Shown: positions 35,039 to 43,275 of the stretch, piece by piece | Numbering within the stretch: position 1 is the stretch's first letter | Layout: every line of letters starts with the position of its first letter | DNA from: Polyangia bacterium | Lineage (GTDB): Bacteria; Myxococcota_A; Polyangia; Polyangiales; Sandaracinaceae | Assembly (NCBI GenBank): GCA_030426845.1 | Contig: JAUHXR010000018.1 | Coordinates: 1-54,257, forward strand | Direction: 5' to 3' | DNA: 54,257 nt | Translations under genes and position numbers: made by a program | Notes under the pieces: generated by a model | The model's database searches: none | Seen by the model: only the letters and a program-made list of their open reading frames with translations | Told to the model about the DNA's origin: nothing

Positions 35039-35164
35039 CGTCGTCTCCTTCGTTGTGTTGCAACTCGAAGATGACGCGGTGGCCGAGGCTTTAACAGGTG
35101 CCGAATCTGATCCGGCCCCTGGCAAGGCGTCTTACACCACCGGGATGGACACTAACCGCCGCCC

Positions 35165-35219
35165 AGGCGCGGCTCCCGGCCGTGAGGCGCGCGGGGAGGT
35201 TCTTCAACGGGCTGCTAGG
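35165..35219 (+). repeat. 55-bp repeat, left copy of inverted pair
   Basis: The sequence from AGGCGCGGCTCCCGG to GGGCTGCTAGG recurs as its reverse complement at 38591-38646 with a few mismatches. A shorter partial copy (TTCTTCAGCGGGCTGCTA) is at about 32613-32630. The pair brackets a 3.4-kb segment. Confidence 0.65.
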
Positions 35220-35610
35220 TCCCGAACGGGTAGAGCGTGTCGTGGTCGCCCTCGAGCCTTTGAAGCCGCGTCTCTCTGAAGCCCCCGCGGAAGCCCCGGA
35301 CCTCGAGGGCGCCGTGGACCTCGAGGTCGCTGCCCTCGACGTGGCGGGCGCCGAACTTGAAGCAGTAGCTCGGCGAGCCACCGTCCTCACGCAAGGTGTT
35401 CAGCTCGCTCCACGGATGGATCGGCTTCACCCGACGCGCACCCATCGCAGGGAACTTCCGCGCCTCGCGGATCCGACGCGCCACATGCCGGGTCAATCGC
35501 TCCATGTGATGGACGAGCGCGTCGAGGTCGCCGTCGAAGGCGCGGTAGATCAGAGGCGGCGCGTTGACGCGCAGGAAGAGGCGCGCCGGGGACGATGATC
35601 CGCGGGGCCG
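35215..35610 (-). pseudogene. fragment of an unrecognised gene
   Basis: A minus-strand frame of about 130 codons, closed upstream by a stop at 35611-35613, reads like a real protein (LFLRVNAPPLIYRAFDGDL; HHMERLTRHVARRIREA; RRVKPIHPWSELNTLRED) but has no good start before an internal ATG at 35505. Its 3' part (35281-35313, coding GALEVRGFRGGF) is repeated as an isolated piece at 35898-35930. The pattern suggests a decayed, partly duplicated gene. Family not recognised. Confidence 0.4.
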
Positions 35611-35933
35611 TCACGTCGGGCGGCGGTTGCGAAGACCGCGCCGGATCGGCGGCTCAGTGATCTCGCGCGGTTACGCGCGCGAATCGGCGGATCCGGTGGC
35701 GGACCGCCAGCGGCCGCCAGGCCGAGGCCGCCGAGTCGTGCATGACCTCCGGCTCCACGTCGTGCGTGACTTTCGGCTACCCGGGACGGTTCCCCGCAGA
35801 TGAGCCATGACGGTTCCCCGCAGATAAGCCATGACGGTTCCCCGCAGATGAGCCATGACTCTCGGCTATCCGGAACGGTTCCGCGCGTTAAATCAAAGCC
35901 CCCGCGGAAGCCGCGGACCTCGAGCGCGCCGAG
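35611..35933. other. non-coding stretch between two remnants
   Basis: No intact gene is seen. It contains the 24-bp triple repeat (35785-35856) and a surrounding duplication: TGACTTTCGGCTACCCGGG (35767 onward) recurs as TGACTCTCGGCTATCCGGA (35856 onward). A 33-bp remnant of the gene fragment at 35215-35610 lies at 35898-35930. Confidence 0.5.
35785..35856 (+). repeat. 24-bp tandem repeat, three copies
   Basis: Three head-to-tail copies (35785-35808, 35809-35832, 35833-35856) start GACGGTTCCCCGCAG and end GAGCCAT; the second differs by one base (ATAAG for ATGAG). On the minus strand one frame encodes three near-identical octapeptides (MAHLRGTV), but there is no supporting gene. There are no spacers, so it is not a CRISPR array. 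Confidence 0.75.
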
Positions 35934-36221
35934 CTACCACACACCCAACGGTTCGAGCGAAGCCACGACGGCGCCACCCAGCAACAACACGCCACCCCAG
36001 TATTCCATGGGCACATGCATGAAGTGATGGCGTGGTTGGCCCCTAGCCTTTCTTCCTCGGTTGACCCCGAATCCAACGCCGAGACTGACCACACCCGCTA
36101 GCACGAGTGGGATGGCCCACTGGTGGATCGTATGAGGATCGTTGAAAAGGACGATGGTGAGTAGCGCGCCGATGAGTAGGCTGAGCGGCGTGAGGGCGCC
36201 GAACTTCGTGAAAAGCAGCAT
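35934..36221 (-). CDS. small three-TM membrane protein
   Basis: The 95-residue protein has hydrophobic segments at about 3-27, 36-55 and 76-94. They are linked by a basic loop (NRGRKARGQPRHHFMHVPMEYWGG) whose HxFM-x-IP/VPMEYWG pattern is shared with small bacterial inner-membrane proteins of unknown function. Both the phrase HQWAIPLVLAGVVSLG and the loop look conserved rather than random. G+C is low here (33/60 on 36001-36060), unlike the chromosome average of the window, suggesting recent arrival. ATG 36221 is preferred over an in-frame TTG at 36227. It is isolated, with no operon partner. Confidence 0.7.
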   Translation of the reverse strand: MLLFTKFGALTPLSLLIGALLTIVLFNDPHTIHQWAIPLVLAGVVSLGVGFGVNRGRKARGQPRHHFMHVPMEYWGGVLLLGGAVVASLEPLGVW

Positions 36222-36779
36222 GGCCAAGTACTACGCCCGCGCCATGGGGCTAATTCCACACGGAGGTCAGCTCTCCTGCGCGAAAGCGGATCCGTCCCCG
36301 GTACCCGGCTTGAGCCGCCCCCAGATCCTGCGCCGAGCCGCGCCTGAGCGACCTCCCGCGGTCGGAGCGGAAGCGGAAGCGGATCCGTCCCGGGTAAGCA
36401 GCTCCGAAATTGTAAGCAGCTCCGAAATCGTGATCGCCGACGCACGAGTGCGCCGCTCGGGCCATGAACCGCGCGACGCAAGACCCCGAAGCTCGTCTGG
36501 GCTCACGAGGGTGGGTCGGAGCCGCCGTCGCCGGGCTCGTCCTCTCGTCGAGAACGGCCTCTCCGTCGATCCTGCAGCACGATGACGCGCCGCGCCTCAC
36601 CCGCGCGCGGCGGCGGCCTGCGATCGCGGCCGTCGACTCGGAATCTACGCGGTGCGCCCCTCGCGCACCCGCACGCCGGCGCGGGTCCGGGTGTTCTGGA
36701 CGCGCTGGCCGAGGAGGCGCGCGCGAGGCTGCCGTCGCGGGTCGCGGTCGGGCGCAGCGCCGGCTAAGCTCTCGGCGCG
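36222..36779. repeat. non-coding region, copy 2 of the duplicated block
   Basis: It contains the degenerate 40-bp motif (36285-36323), a partial further copy (about 36371-36400) and the second copy of the ~200-bp repeat (36435-36636), in the same order as at 34333-34712. Its right end (36765-36779) is the promoter-like TAAGCT sequence shared with the paralogue at 32643. GTAAGCAGCTCCGAAAT occurs twice in tandem (about 36396-36429). No gene is supported. Confidence 0.6.
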
Positions 36780-37133
36780 ATGAGCGAGCTCCCTCCGTGC
36801 GGGATCTACGTGACCACCGCGGCCCTCGGGGGCATCCCCGAGGGGCGGCTGGTCTACTTCCACAACCACGGCGACCCGGGCCCCGGCCTGTATCTGCCCG
36901 CGCGCTGGAAGGGCAACCGCCGGTTCGAGGCCGAGACGCTGGTGCAGCTCGGCTACAACGGCTCGGGCGCCGCGATCCTCTTCCTCCCGGAGTGGGTCGA
37001 CGGCCAGCTCGCGATCCCCGATCGCGGCACCCACATCGAGCGCGAGCGCGTCGCGTCGCTCACCCCGCTCAAGGTCGCGATGACCGAACCCCAGGTCCAC
37101 GAGGAGGGGGCGGACGGCCGCCTGCTCCATTGA
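36780..37133 (+). CDS. unknown protein, internally deleted paralogue
   Basis: The 117-residue product is almost identical to the protein at 32643-33122 before and after the join (PCGIYVTTAALGGIP, HNHGDPGPGLYLP; RFEAETLVQLGYNG, LPEWVDGQLAIPD). It lacks exactly 42 residues after WKGNR, including four of the five Cys. The frame is preserved. Its stop overlaps the start of the next gene (TGATG), so the beta-helix lipoprotein may be translated with it. The promoter region is shared with the longer copy. Either a functional short variant or a decaying duplicate. Confidence 0.7.
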   Translation: MSELPPCGIYVTTAALGGIPEGRLVYFHNHGDPGPGLYLPARWKGNRRFEAETLVQLGYNGSGAAILFLPEWVDGQLAIPDRGTHIERERVASLTPLKVAMTEPQVHEEGADGRLLH

Positions 37134-38395
37134 TGCCCGCGATTCATGGGGCGGAGCGGACATCCCCGGCGCACGGCCGTGGCCGCGCGCGGTCCGTGGC
37201 CCGCGCCTCCTCGTGGTGCTTGTGGCTCGCCCTGCTCCTTGCCTGCGAAGAGGTCCCCAGCATCGACGCCGGGGTCGTGGACGCCGCTCCGCCCACCGAC
37301 GCGGGCGCGCGGACCGACTCTGGGCGTCTACTCCCGCGCGACGCTGGCCTCCTCGACACGGGCGGTCTCGACGCGTCGAACGACGGGGGACCGCCGGGCT
37401 CGCGAACCGAGATCCACGTCGCGGTCGACGGTGACGATCGGCGCGACGGGCGCAGCCCTTCGGCGGCGGTCCGGACGCTTGATCGCGCGCAGGAGATCTT
37501 GCGTGAGGAGCCTCTCGCCCCAGACGTGTCGATCCTCGTCGCCCCCGGCCTCTACCGATGCCGCGAGATGACCGGCCCATGGACCTACGCGGGCCCGACC
37601 CGTGTCGCGGTCCGGTCGCTCCGCGAAGTGCCCGAGCCGGCGGTCACGAGTCCGACTCACCCGGATCGGCCCGTGTTCGCCGGTCGGAGCGAGGACGGCG
37701 AGGTGTGTCCACGTTCGGTGTTCATGCTCGTCGAGCACCAGGCTGCGGCGGTCAACCTCGAGATTCGGGACATCGCGATCGAGGAGTACCGAGGTGCCAT
37801 CACCATCCGCAACCCGTCGCCCGACGATCCGGAAACCGACCAGGGCATCCTGATCCAGAACGTCGCGTTCCGACGAATCGGCAGCCAGTATCACCCCCTG
37901 GCGAGCGGTCTGACCGGGCGGGGCGCCATCCTCCTCGAGTCGACCTACGGCAGTCGCTTCGTGAACAACCTCTTTGCAGAGATCCGCAACAGCGGCCCCG
38001 CGGGGGGGCTCGTGCATGCGATGTACTTCACGAGCGAAGCGTCGCGGCACGAGGTGATCGGCAATACGTTCGCCGGGTGCACCGGGTCGATCATCAAGTT
38101 GACGGACTTCTCGAACGAGAACGTATTCGTAGACAACGACTTCTCGGACGCGCCCGTGGCGCTGATCGACAGATGGTGCGGCGCGCGTGAGGATCCGGTC
38201 GGGGTCTGCCCTGGCGACGCGCCCCAGTGCCCCTCGTGGGACAACTCCTACCCGGTCGAGCGCAACACGCACTCGGCTTTGACATTCCCGAACCCCTACA
38301 GCGTCGTCCCGATCCCGGTCGGTCAGACGTGTCGATTCCCCCCCGCTCCAACCGGTGTTCGACTGAGCCTGGGGACCGGCGGCGTGATCCGGTAG
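37133..38395 (+). CDS. putative lipoprotein with right-handed beta-helix domain
   Basis: The 420-residue protein has a long basic N-region, a hydrophobic core and lipobox LLLAC (about residue 38), then an Asp/Ala/Gly linker. The opening of its main domain (IHVAVDGDDRRDGRSPSAAVRTLDRAQEIL) is typical of DUF1565/pectate-lyase-like parallel beta-helix proteins. Repeating coils follow (NLEIRDIAIEEYRGAITIRN; ILIQNVAFRRIGSQY; FVNNLFAEIRN; HEVIGNTFAGCTGSIIKLTDFSNENVFVDNDFS). Such proteins bind or cleave polysaccharides at the cell surface; no catalytic residues could be confirmed. G+C is lower than in core genes (37/60 on 38041-38100). ATG 37133 overlaps the upstream stop. Confidence 0.82.
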   Translation: MPAIHGAERTSPAHGRGRARSVARASSWCLWLALLLACEEVPSIDAGVVDAAPPTDAGARTDSGRLLPRDAGLLDTGGLDASNDGGPPGSRTEIHVAVDGDDRRDGRSPSAAVRTLDRAQEILREEPLAPDVSILVAPGLYRCREMTGPWTYAGPTRVAVRSLREVPEPAVTSPTHPDRPVFAGRSEDGEVCPRSVFMLVEHQAAAVNLEIRDIAIEEYRGAITIRNPSPDDPETDQGILIQNVAFRRIGSQYHPLASGLTGRGAILLESTYGSRFVNNLFAEIRNSGPAGGLVHAMYFTSEASRHEVIGNTFAGCTGSIIKLTDFSNENVFVDNDFSDAPVALIDRWCGAREDPVGVCPGDAPQCPSWDNSYPVERNTHSALTFPNPYSVVPIPVGQTCRFPPAPTGVRLSLGTGGVIR

Positions 38396-38727
38396 GTGGA
38401 GGCGCTCACCACCCGCCCGAGACGACGGCCAACCTTGCCGTCCGCAGCGGCCCCGGCCAACCTCGCCTCGCGACCCCGGCCGACCGGTTCTGGCCGTCTA
38501 CCATCGACGCGCCCCACGTCTGACTCTGGTACAGCGACGCGCTGGCCGCGACCTCGATCACGATCAACGACCGCAAGGTTCCCGACCAGCCCTAGCAGCC
38601 CGATAAAGAACCTCCCCGCGCGCCTCACGGCCGGGAGCCCGCGCCTGCGCGACGCGTCGCTCCTCGAGAATCCTCCGGGTCCCCGACCGCGGTCCGCTCG
38701 TTCTTACCCACGCGCCCTGATCGGCGC
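38396..38727. other. intergenic region with right copy of the inverted repeat
   Basis: No gene is supported in these 332 bp between two convergently transcribed genes. The 56-bp inverted copy of the 35165 repeat is at 38591-38646. The remainder looks like decayed coding sequence but no family could be recognised. Confidence 0.5.
38591..38646 (-). repeat. 55-bp repeat, right copy of inverted pair
   Basis: Reverse complement of 35165-35219 (CCTAGCAGCCC ... CGGGAGCCCGCGCCT here). The boundaries of the matching stretch are sharp at both ends. Confidence 0.65.
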
Positions 38728-41700
38728 TCACTCGCGGCCAGGGAGCGCCGCGCGGATCAGGATGAACTTGTTGCAGAGCCGATCGTCGGTCAGCTCCTCG
38801 ACCTCGGCGCCGCGCAGCACGCCGCGCAGGTTGCTGAGGCGCGAGCGCTCGAGCATCACGAACACCGTCTGGCCCGGGTGCGCGCTCACCCACTCGCCCA
38901 GCGCGCGGTTGTCGAGCTGGACGAACACGTGAACGCGGTTTCCGGTGTAGAAGTTCTCGCCCTTCCAGTTCATCTGGTAGGCGATCAGGACCTCGTCGTC
39001 GGACTCGCGCGCGTCGTAGTAGCGCTGGACCAGCTCGCGCTGGCCCCAGTGCGGCGACAGGTCGATCATGTAGACGTCGAGCGACCACACGCAGAACGCG
39101 AGCGCGACCCCGATGAACGCGCGGGTGGCGACGTCGCGGAGCGGCTTGATCGCGGCGAGGAGGACCGCGGCGGTGGCGATCACCGCGAAGCCCGTGAGGA
39201 TCGGGCGGAAGTCGAAGTGCTCGGGCCAGGGGCGGCCGTAGTTGTAGACGAAGAGGTGGATCAGCCGCTCGTAGCCCTGCGGCCGCGCGTCGGTGACCCA
39301 GCTCAGGTCGCGGCCCACCATCGCCACCACCGGCGCGCCCGCGACGAGGCCCGTCGTCAGCGCGCCGCGGCTCCAGGTGCGCGCGCGGCCCTCGAGCCCG
39401 AAGCCCATGAGGTAGGCCGCGCCCGCGAGCAGAGCCACCCCCGCGAGCACGAGGCCCCACGCGGTCCCGGCGCTCCAGGGGTGGGCGAGCACCCAGTCCG
39501 CGGTGTCCTCCGCGCCCTCGGGGATCACCCCGCGGACGTCACCCCACAGGCCGGCCACCCCGACGATCGCGGGGATCGGCGCGACGACCGCGAGCGCGGT
39601 GGCGAGGAGGCGGCGGCCGCGCCGCGCCGGCTCCGGATCGGAGAGCAGACGGTCGACCCCGAGCCCCACCAAGATCGCCGCGGCCGGGACCGTCGGGAAG
39701 ATGTAGTGGTGAAACTTCGTGGTCATCGCGCTGAACAGCGTGAACGCGGCCGCGAGCCACAGCGCCACCATCATCACGACCTGGCGTCGCGCCGTCTGGG
39801 CGTCCGTCGGCGCGCCGGTCGGCGCGCCCGCGCCGGGGCGGGAGCCGAACCACATCGCGAGCGCGATCGGCGCCAGGCCGATCCACGGGAACAGGCCGTA
39901 GCCCATCTGCTCGACGAAGTACTCGATCGAGCCCGTGTCGCCGTGGACGCCGGCGGTGAGGCGGTTGATGTGGTCGTGGATCAGGAGCCGGTCGGTGAAC
40001 GGCCGGCCGTGGCGGATGTACATCGCCACGTACCAGGGGAGGCCCACCGTCAGCACCGTGAGGATGCCCTGGCCGACCCGCAGGTGGCCGCCGCCGAGCA
40101 GGTCCCAGCGCCGGGTGGCGATCAGCCAGAACAGCGCGACCAGGCCCGGCAGCGCGAAGCCGGGGATGCCCTTGGCCATGAAGGCGAGGCCGCAGAAGAC
40201 GTAGAAGCCGAACATCGCGAGCGTCTGCCCGCGGTCCTCCTTGCGCAGGATCCAGAGCAGGCCGAGGTACGCGAGGAGCCAGAGGATGCCCTGCGAGACC
40301 GGCTGCGCGCCGGGCCCGTTGACGAAGGGGGTCTCGTTGCGGCCGACCGAGTTGCCGGGGATCCCGTAGTTGTGCCCGGAGCCGCTCACGAAGCGGTCGC
40401 CGTGCCAGCCGAACGGCGCGCCGCCGTCGGTCACGAGGGTGACGTTGCGCGAGAAGAGGTAGAGGACCTGCGGGAGCACGATGAGCGTGATCCCCGCGAT
40501 CAGCGCGGTGCGCGCGCTCAGGGTGATCGGGCCCAGCCGGTAGCGCGCGATCTTCGCGTCCGGCGGGATGGTCACCGCCAGGCCCAGCAGGCAGATCGCG
40601 ATCGTCATGTTGCTGACGAAGGGCATGTCGGTGATCGACTGGTGCGCCAGGAAGAAGAAGTGCGGCATCGTGCAGAGCACGACGCCGGCGATCAGCCCGG
40701 CCCGTTTGCTGAAGCGCGCCGCGACCAGGCCGTAGATCGCGCTGAGCGCGCCGAGCACGAGCAGGAAGTGGGGGAAGCGCACCGCCCACTCGGGGTGGGC
40801 GGGGTTCGCGTCAGGGAGGAAGTCGACCCCGAACGCGCCCATCGAGAGCGCCTCGATCCAGAAGATCAGGATCGGCTTGCTCCAGAACCAGTCCTCCTGG
40901 GCCCACCAGAGGCTGATCCAGTCGTCGCGCGCGAGCATCTCCCGCGCGACCTCGCCGTAGTGCGTCTCCCACGGATCCCACAGGCCGTAGACGCCGAGGA
41001 ACGGCAAGAGGAGGAGCGTCGCGGTCGCGATCAGGAGCAGGTACGGGCGCCGCAGGCCGGACACGAGGAGCAGGACCCCCGCGAGCACGACCATGTACGG
41101 GAGGTTGTCGTAGCCGCCGAGGATCCCGCCGCCGAGGAGCACCGCGAGCGCGGCCGGCACGGTCACCACCGGGCTCATCCAGATCGGCTCGCCCTCGAGC
41201 GCGAAGAGCGCGGTCTTCCGCAGGTCGATCCGGGCCGCGCCGCCCTCGGTCCACAGGCCGAGGAGGTCCAGCAGGCCGGCCGTCCCGACGAGCATCGTGA
41301 GGATGCCGAGGAGCGGCCCGTGCGGGATCTGGCCCTGGTTGGCCATCAGGAGGAACGTGGCCCCGAAGCCCAGGCCGGTGAGGATCCCGCCGCGGATCCG
41401 CCGGACACGCCGCGCCCCCGGCCCCTCGCTCGCCGGATCCCCGAAGCGCGGGGACGCAGGCTCCGCGGCGCGGGCGACCTGGCGGTCGTCGGCCGCCCCC
41501 TCGGCGGGCTCGTCGGGGACCGGCTCGTCGGAGGCCGGGCCGCCGGCGGCCTTCTCGTCGGCGGCCTTCTCGTCGGCGGCCGTCTCGTCGCCAGCCTTCT
41601 CGTCGCCGGCCTTCTCGTCGGCAGCCTTCTCGTCGCCGGCCTTCTCGTCGGCAGCCTTCTCGTGGGCAACAGAGCGCTCGGCAACAGAGCGCTCGGCAAC

Positions 41701-41853
41701 GGAGCGCTCGGCAACGGAGCGCTCGGCGTCCGCCGCGGCCGCGCTCGCCTCGCGCCGCTTCTTCGCGCGCTTGGCCCCGCGCTTCTTGGCGCGCTTCGGC
41801 TCAGCAGTCACGGCCGGCGCCGACTCGACGCCTTCTTCCTCGGAGCCGCTCAT
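38728..41853 (-). CDS. GT39/ArnT-type membrane glycosyltransferase with repetitive N-terminus
   Basis: The 1041-residue protein begins with a charged cytoplasmic tail: basic KRAKKRGAKRAKKRR, then four AERSV/H pentapeptides and about eight (A/G)DEKA pentapeptides encoded by 15-bp tandem repeats. It then has more than ten membrane segments. The first extracytoplasmic loop carries WDPWETHYGEVAREM, the acidic catalytic loop of dolichyl/undecaprenyl-phosphate-sugar-dependent transferases (ArnT, PMT, GT39/GT83). A soluble C-terminal domain follows from about residue 950. It probably transfers a sugar from a lipid carrier to a lipid or protein outside the membrane. ATG 41853 lies before the basic tail; TATGGT (41866-41871, minus) is a good -10. 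It is much longer than ArnT (about 550). Confidence 0.88.
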   Translation of the reverse strand: MSGSEEEGVESAPAVTAEPKRAKKRGAKRAKKRREASAAAADAERSVAERSVAERSVAERSVAHEKAADEKAGDEKAADEKAGDEKAGDETAADEKAADEKAAGGPASDEPVPDEPAEGAADDRQVARAAEPASPRFGDPASEGPGARRVRRIRGGILTGLGFGATFLLMANQGQIPHGPLLGILTMLVGTAGLLDLLGLWTEGGAARIDLRKTALFALEGEPIWMSPVVTVPAALAVLLGGGILGGYDNLPYMVVLAGVLLLVSGLRRPYLLLIATATLLLLPFLGVYGLWDPWETHYGEVAREMLARDDWISLWWAQEDWFWSKPILIFWIEALSMGAFGVDFLPDANPAHPEWAVRFPHFLLVLGALSAIYGLVAARFSKRAGLIAGVVLCTMPHFFFLAHQSITDMPFVSNMTIAICLLGLAVTIPPDAKIARYRLGPITLSARTALIAGITLIVLPQVLYLFSRNVTLVTDGGAPFGWHGDRFVSGSGHNYGIPGNSVGRNETPFVNGPGAQPVSQGILWLLAYLGLLWILRKEDRGQTLAMFGFYVFCGLAFMAKGIPGFALPGLVALFWLIATRRWDLLGGGHLRVGQGILTVLTVGLPWYVAMYIRHGRPFTDRLLIHDHINRLTAGVHGDTGSIEYFVEQMGYGLFPWIGLAPIALAMWFGSRPGAGAPTGAPTDAQTARRQVVMMVALWLAAAFTLFSAMTTKFHHYIFPTVPAAAILVGLGVDRLLSDPEPARRGRRLLATALAVVAPIPAIVGVAGLWGDVRGVIPEGAEDTADWVLAHPWSAGTAWGLVLAGVALLAGAAYLMGFGLEGRARTWSRGALTTGLVAGAPVVAMVGRDLSWVTDARPQGYERLIHLFVYNYGRPWPEHFDFRPILTGFAVIATAAVLLAAIKPLRDVATRAFIGVALAFCVWSLDVYMIDLSPHWGQRELVQRYYDARESDDEVLIAYQMNWKGENFYTGNRVHVFVQLDNRALGEWVSAHPGQTVFVMLERSRLSNLRGVLRGAEVEELTDDRLCNKFILIRAALPGRE

Positions 41854-41983
41854 CTCGCGGCGCGGACCATAGCAGAGAAGACGTGAGGGGTCCGTCGAGG
41901 GCCCGAGGCTGGCCAAGAACGCCCCCGGGGCGGTCGTCGCAAGCCGCGCTCGGACCAGGCGCCCCCACCCGCACCCGGCCGGA

Positions 41984-42811
41984 TCAGAAGCCGAACGCGA
42001 CCTCGCTCTGGACCGAGATGCGGCTCTGCTGATCGAGCCCGACCCCGAGCCCCACCCCCCCGCCGACCAGCGCGGCCGCGCCGATCAGGACGACCCAGAA
42101 GAGCGGATCCTCGACGATCGAGCCGCCGCCGTCGCCGCCCTCGGACGACCCGCTGGACGCCGAGGTGGGCTCGCGCCCGACCACCCGCGGCGCGAAGGGG
42201 CCGCCCTGGGCGAGCAGGACGTTGCCGTGCAGGTCCAAGACCTCCACGTAGTACTCGATACGGTCGGCGGTGTCCGCGCCGCTCAGCGGGGCCGCCAGCT
42301 CGGCCCGGGCCTCGTACTCCTGAACGGTGTAGTCGGTGCCCCCCTCGAGCCGCGCCGCCACTCGGACGCGCCGGGCCATGGCGCTCGGATCCCGCAACGT
42401 CACGTGCACCCGAGAGGTCGCGCGATCGATCCCGGCCTCCACCGAGAGGCTCCCCGACCGCGCCGTCCGCGCGCCGCGCGCCTCGAGGTAGGGCTCGCGC
42501 ATCCGGGGGGAGACCGAGTCGTCGAGCTGGGCGGAGGGGTCGAGCCAGAGCAGCCGCAGGAAGTAGTCGCGGGCCGCGTCGAGCTCCCCGAGCGCCGCGC
42601 TCGAGACGCCGAGCAGCTCGTAGGTCCGCGTGAGCTGTGCGGGGTCGAGCTGCCCGCTGCGCAGCGCCTCGAGGGCCGCGTCCCGGGTCGCCTCGAAGTC
42701 GACCGCCTGGTAGGCGTCCTCCGCGCGGGTCAGGGGCTCCTGCGCGCGCGCCGGCCCGGCGAGCGCCGCCCACGCCGCGAGCGCGACCGCTACTGACAGG
42801 TACCGTTGCAC
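41984..42811 (-). CDS. periplasmic TPR protein with C-terminal membrane anchor
   Basis: The 275-residue protein has a signal peptide (cleavage after ARAQ, about residue 24) and TPR-like helices at about 28-95 (AEDAYQAVDFEATRDAALEALRSGQ; LGELDAARDYFLRLLWLDP). A beta-rich domain (about 118-210) and a Ser/Gly linker lead to one Gly-rich membrane segment near 238-262. Its start overlaps the end of the upstream lipoprotein gene by 22 bp, so it is in the same operon as the substrate-binding protein and kinase. The architecture, export plus TPR plus anchor, suggests a scaffold at the inner membrane. No family name is supported. Confidence 0.8.
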   Translation of the reverse strand: MQRYLSVAVALAAWAALAGPARAQEPLTRAEDAYQAVDFEATRDAALEALRSGQLDPAQLTRTYELLGVSSAALGELDAARDYFLRLLWLDPSAQLDDSVSPRMREPYLEARGARTARSGSLSVEAGIDRATSRVHVTLRDPSAMARRVRVAARLEGGTDYTVQEYEARAELAAPLSGADTADRIEYYVEVLDLHGNVLLAQGGPFAPRVVGREPTSASSGSSEGGDGGGSIVEDPLFWVVLIGAAALVGGGVGLGVGLDQQSRISVQSEVAFGF

Positions 42812-43275
42812 TTGCTCTCCAGAGTGCAGGGCGACGGCGCGCCCCCGACCGCGTCGGCGTAGAAGCGCGTCGGGAACATCGTGACCTCGACCGCGGGCGC
42901 GTCGACGTAGGCCTCGGCGACCCGGCAGCCCGCGAGGAGGGTCGCCTGGGGATCGTCGCGGTACGCGAGCGCGACGAAGGCGTGCGGGCCCTCGGGGAAG
43001 TCGTCGAAGGTGATCCCGGGATCGCGCAGCGCGCAGATCGGCCGCTGCTCCGAGTCGTACCGCGGCGCGCCGAGGTCCCCGCTGACCGCGGACTCGACGA
43101 GCGCCGGGCAGGCCCCGAGCCCGTCGGCGGGATCGACGGGGTAGACGAGGAGCCGGCCGAAGTCGCTCTGGAGGAACGCCTGCTCGTTGGGGAAGCGCAG
43201 GGTCAGCTCGACGGGCGCGTTGGCGCAGCCGACGGCCAGGGCGAGCGCGAGGAGCGGTGCGGCGCGGCGGGTCAC
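42790..43275 (-). CDS. small putative lipoprotein
   Basis: The 161-residue protein has a signal peptide and lipobox LAVGC (about residue 17). It then has a compact domain (VELTLRFPNEQAFLQSDFGRLLVYPVD; GPHAFVALAYRDD) with several Cys (GACPAL, PICALRD, AGCRVAE) and a Cys-rich end (CTLESKCNGTC). GTG 43275 overlaps the stop of the substrate-binding-protein gene (GTGA at 43272-43275), so the two lipoproteins are translationally coupled. No recognised domain; it probably acts at the same envelope site as its neighbours. Confidence 0.8.
   Translation of the reverse strand: MTRRAAPLLALALAVGCANAPVELTLRFPNEQAFLQSDFGRLLVYPVDPADGLGACPALVESAVSGDLGAPRYDSEQRPICALRDPGITFDDFPEGPHAFVALAYRDDPQATLLAGCRVAEAYVDAPAVEVTMFPTRFYADAVGGAPSPCTLESKCNGTCQ

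Noticed and set aside
34440-35125. Arg-rich open frames around the transposase remnant
   Set aside because: Beyond the first 38 transposase-like residues the frames are low-complexity and conflict with each other; no gene is supported.
35785-35856. Possible CRISPR array
   Set aside because: The 24-bp units are directly adjacent with no spacers, and no cas-like genes occur in the window.
35671-35856. A 61-codon frame encoding MAHLRGTV repeats
   Set aside because: It only reads through the tandem repeat, has no ribosome site, and shows no coding character outside the repeat.
38878-41886. A 1002-codon plus-strand frame opposite the glycosyltransferase
   Set aside because: The minus strand encodes obvious membrane segments and a catalytic loop; the plus frame is a charged shadow.
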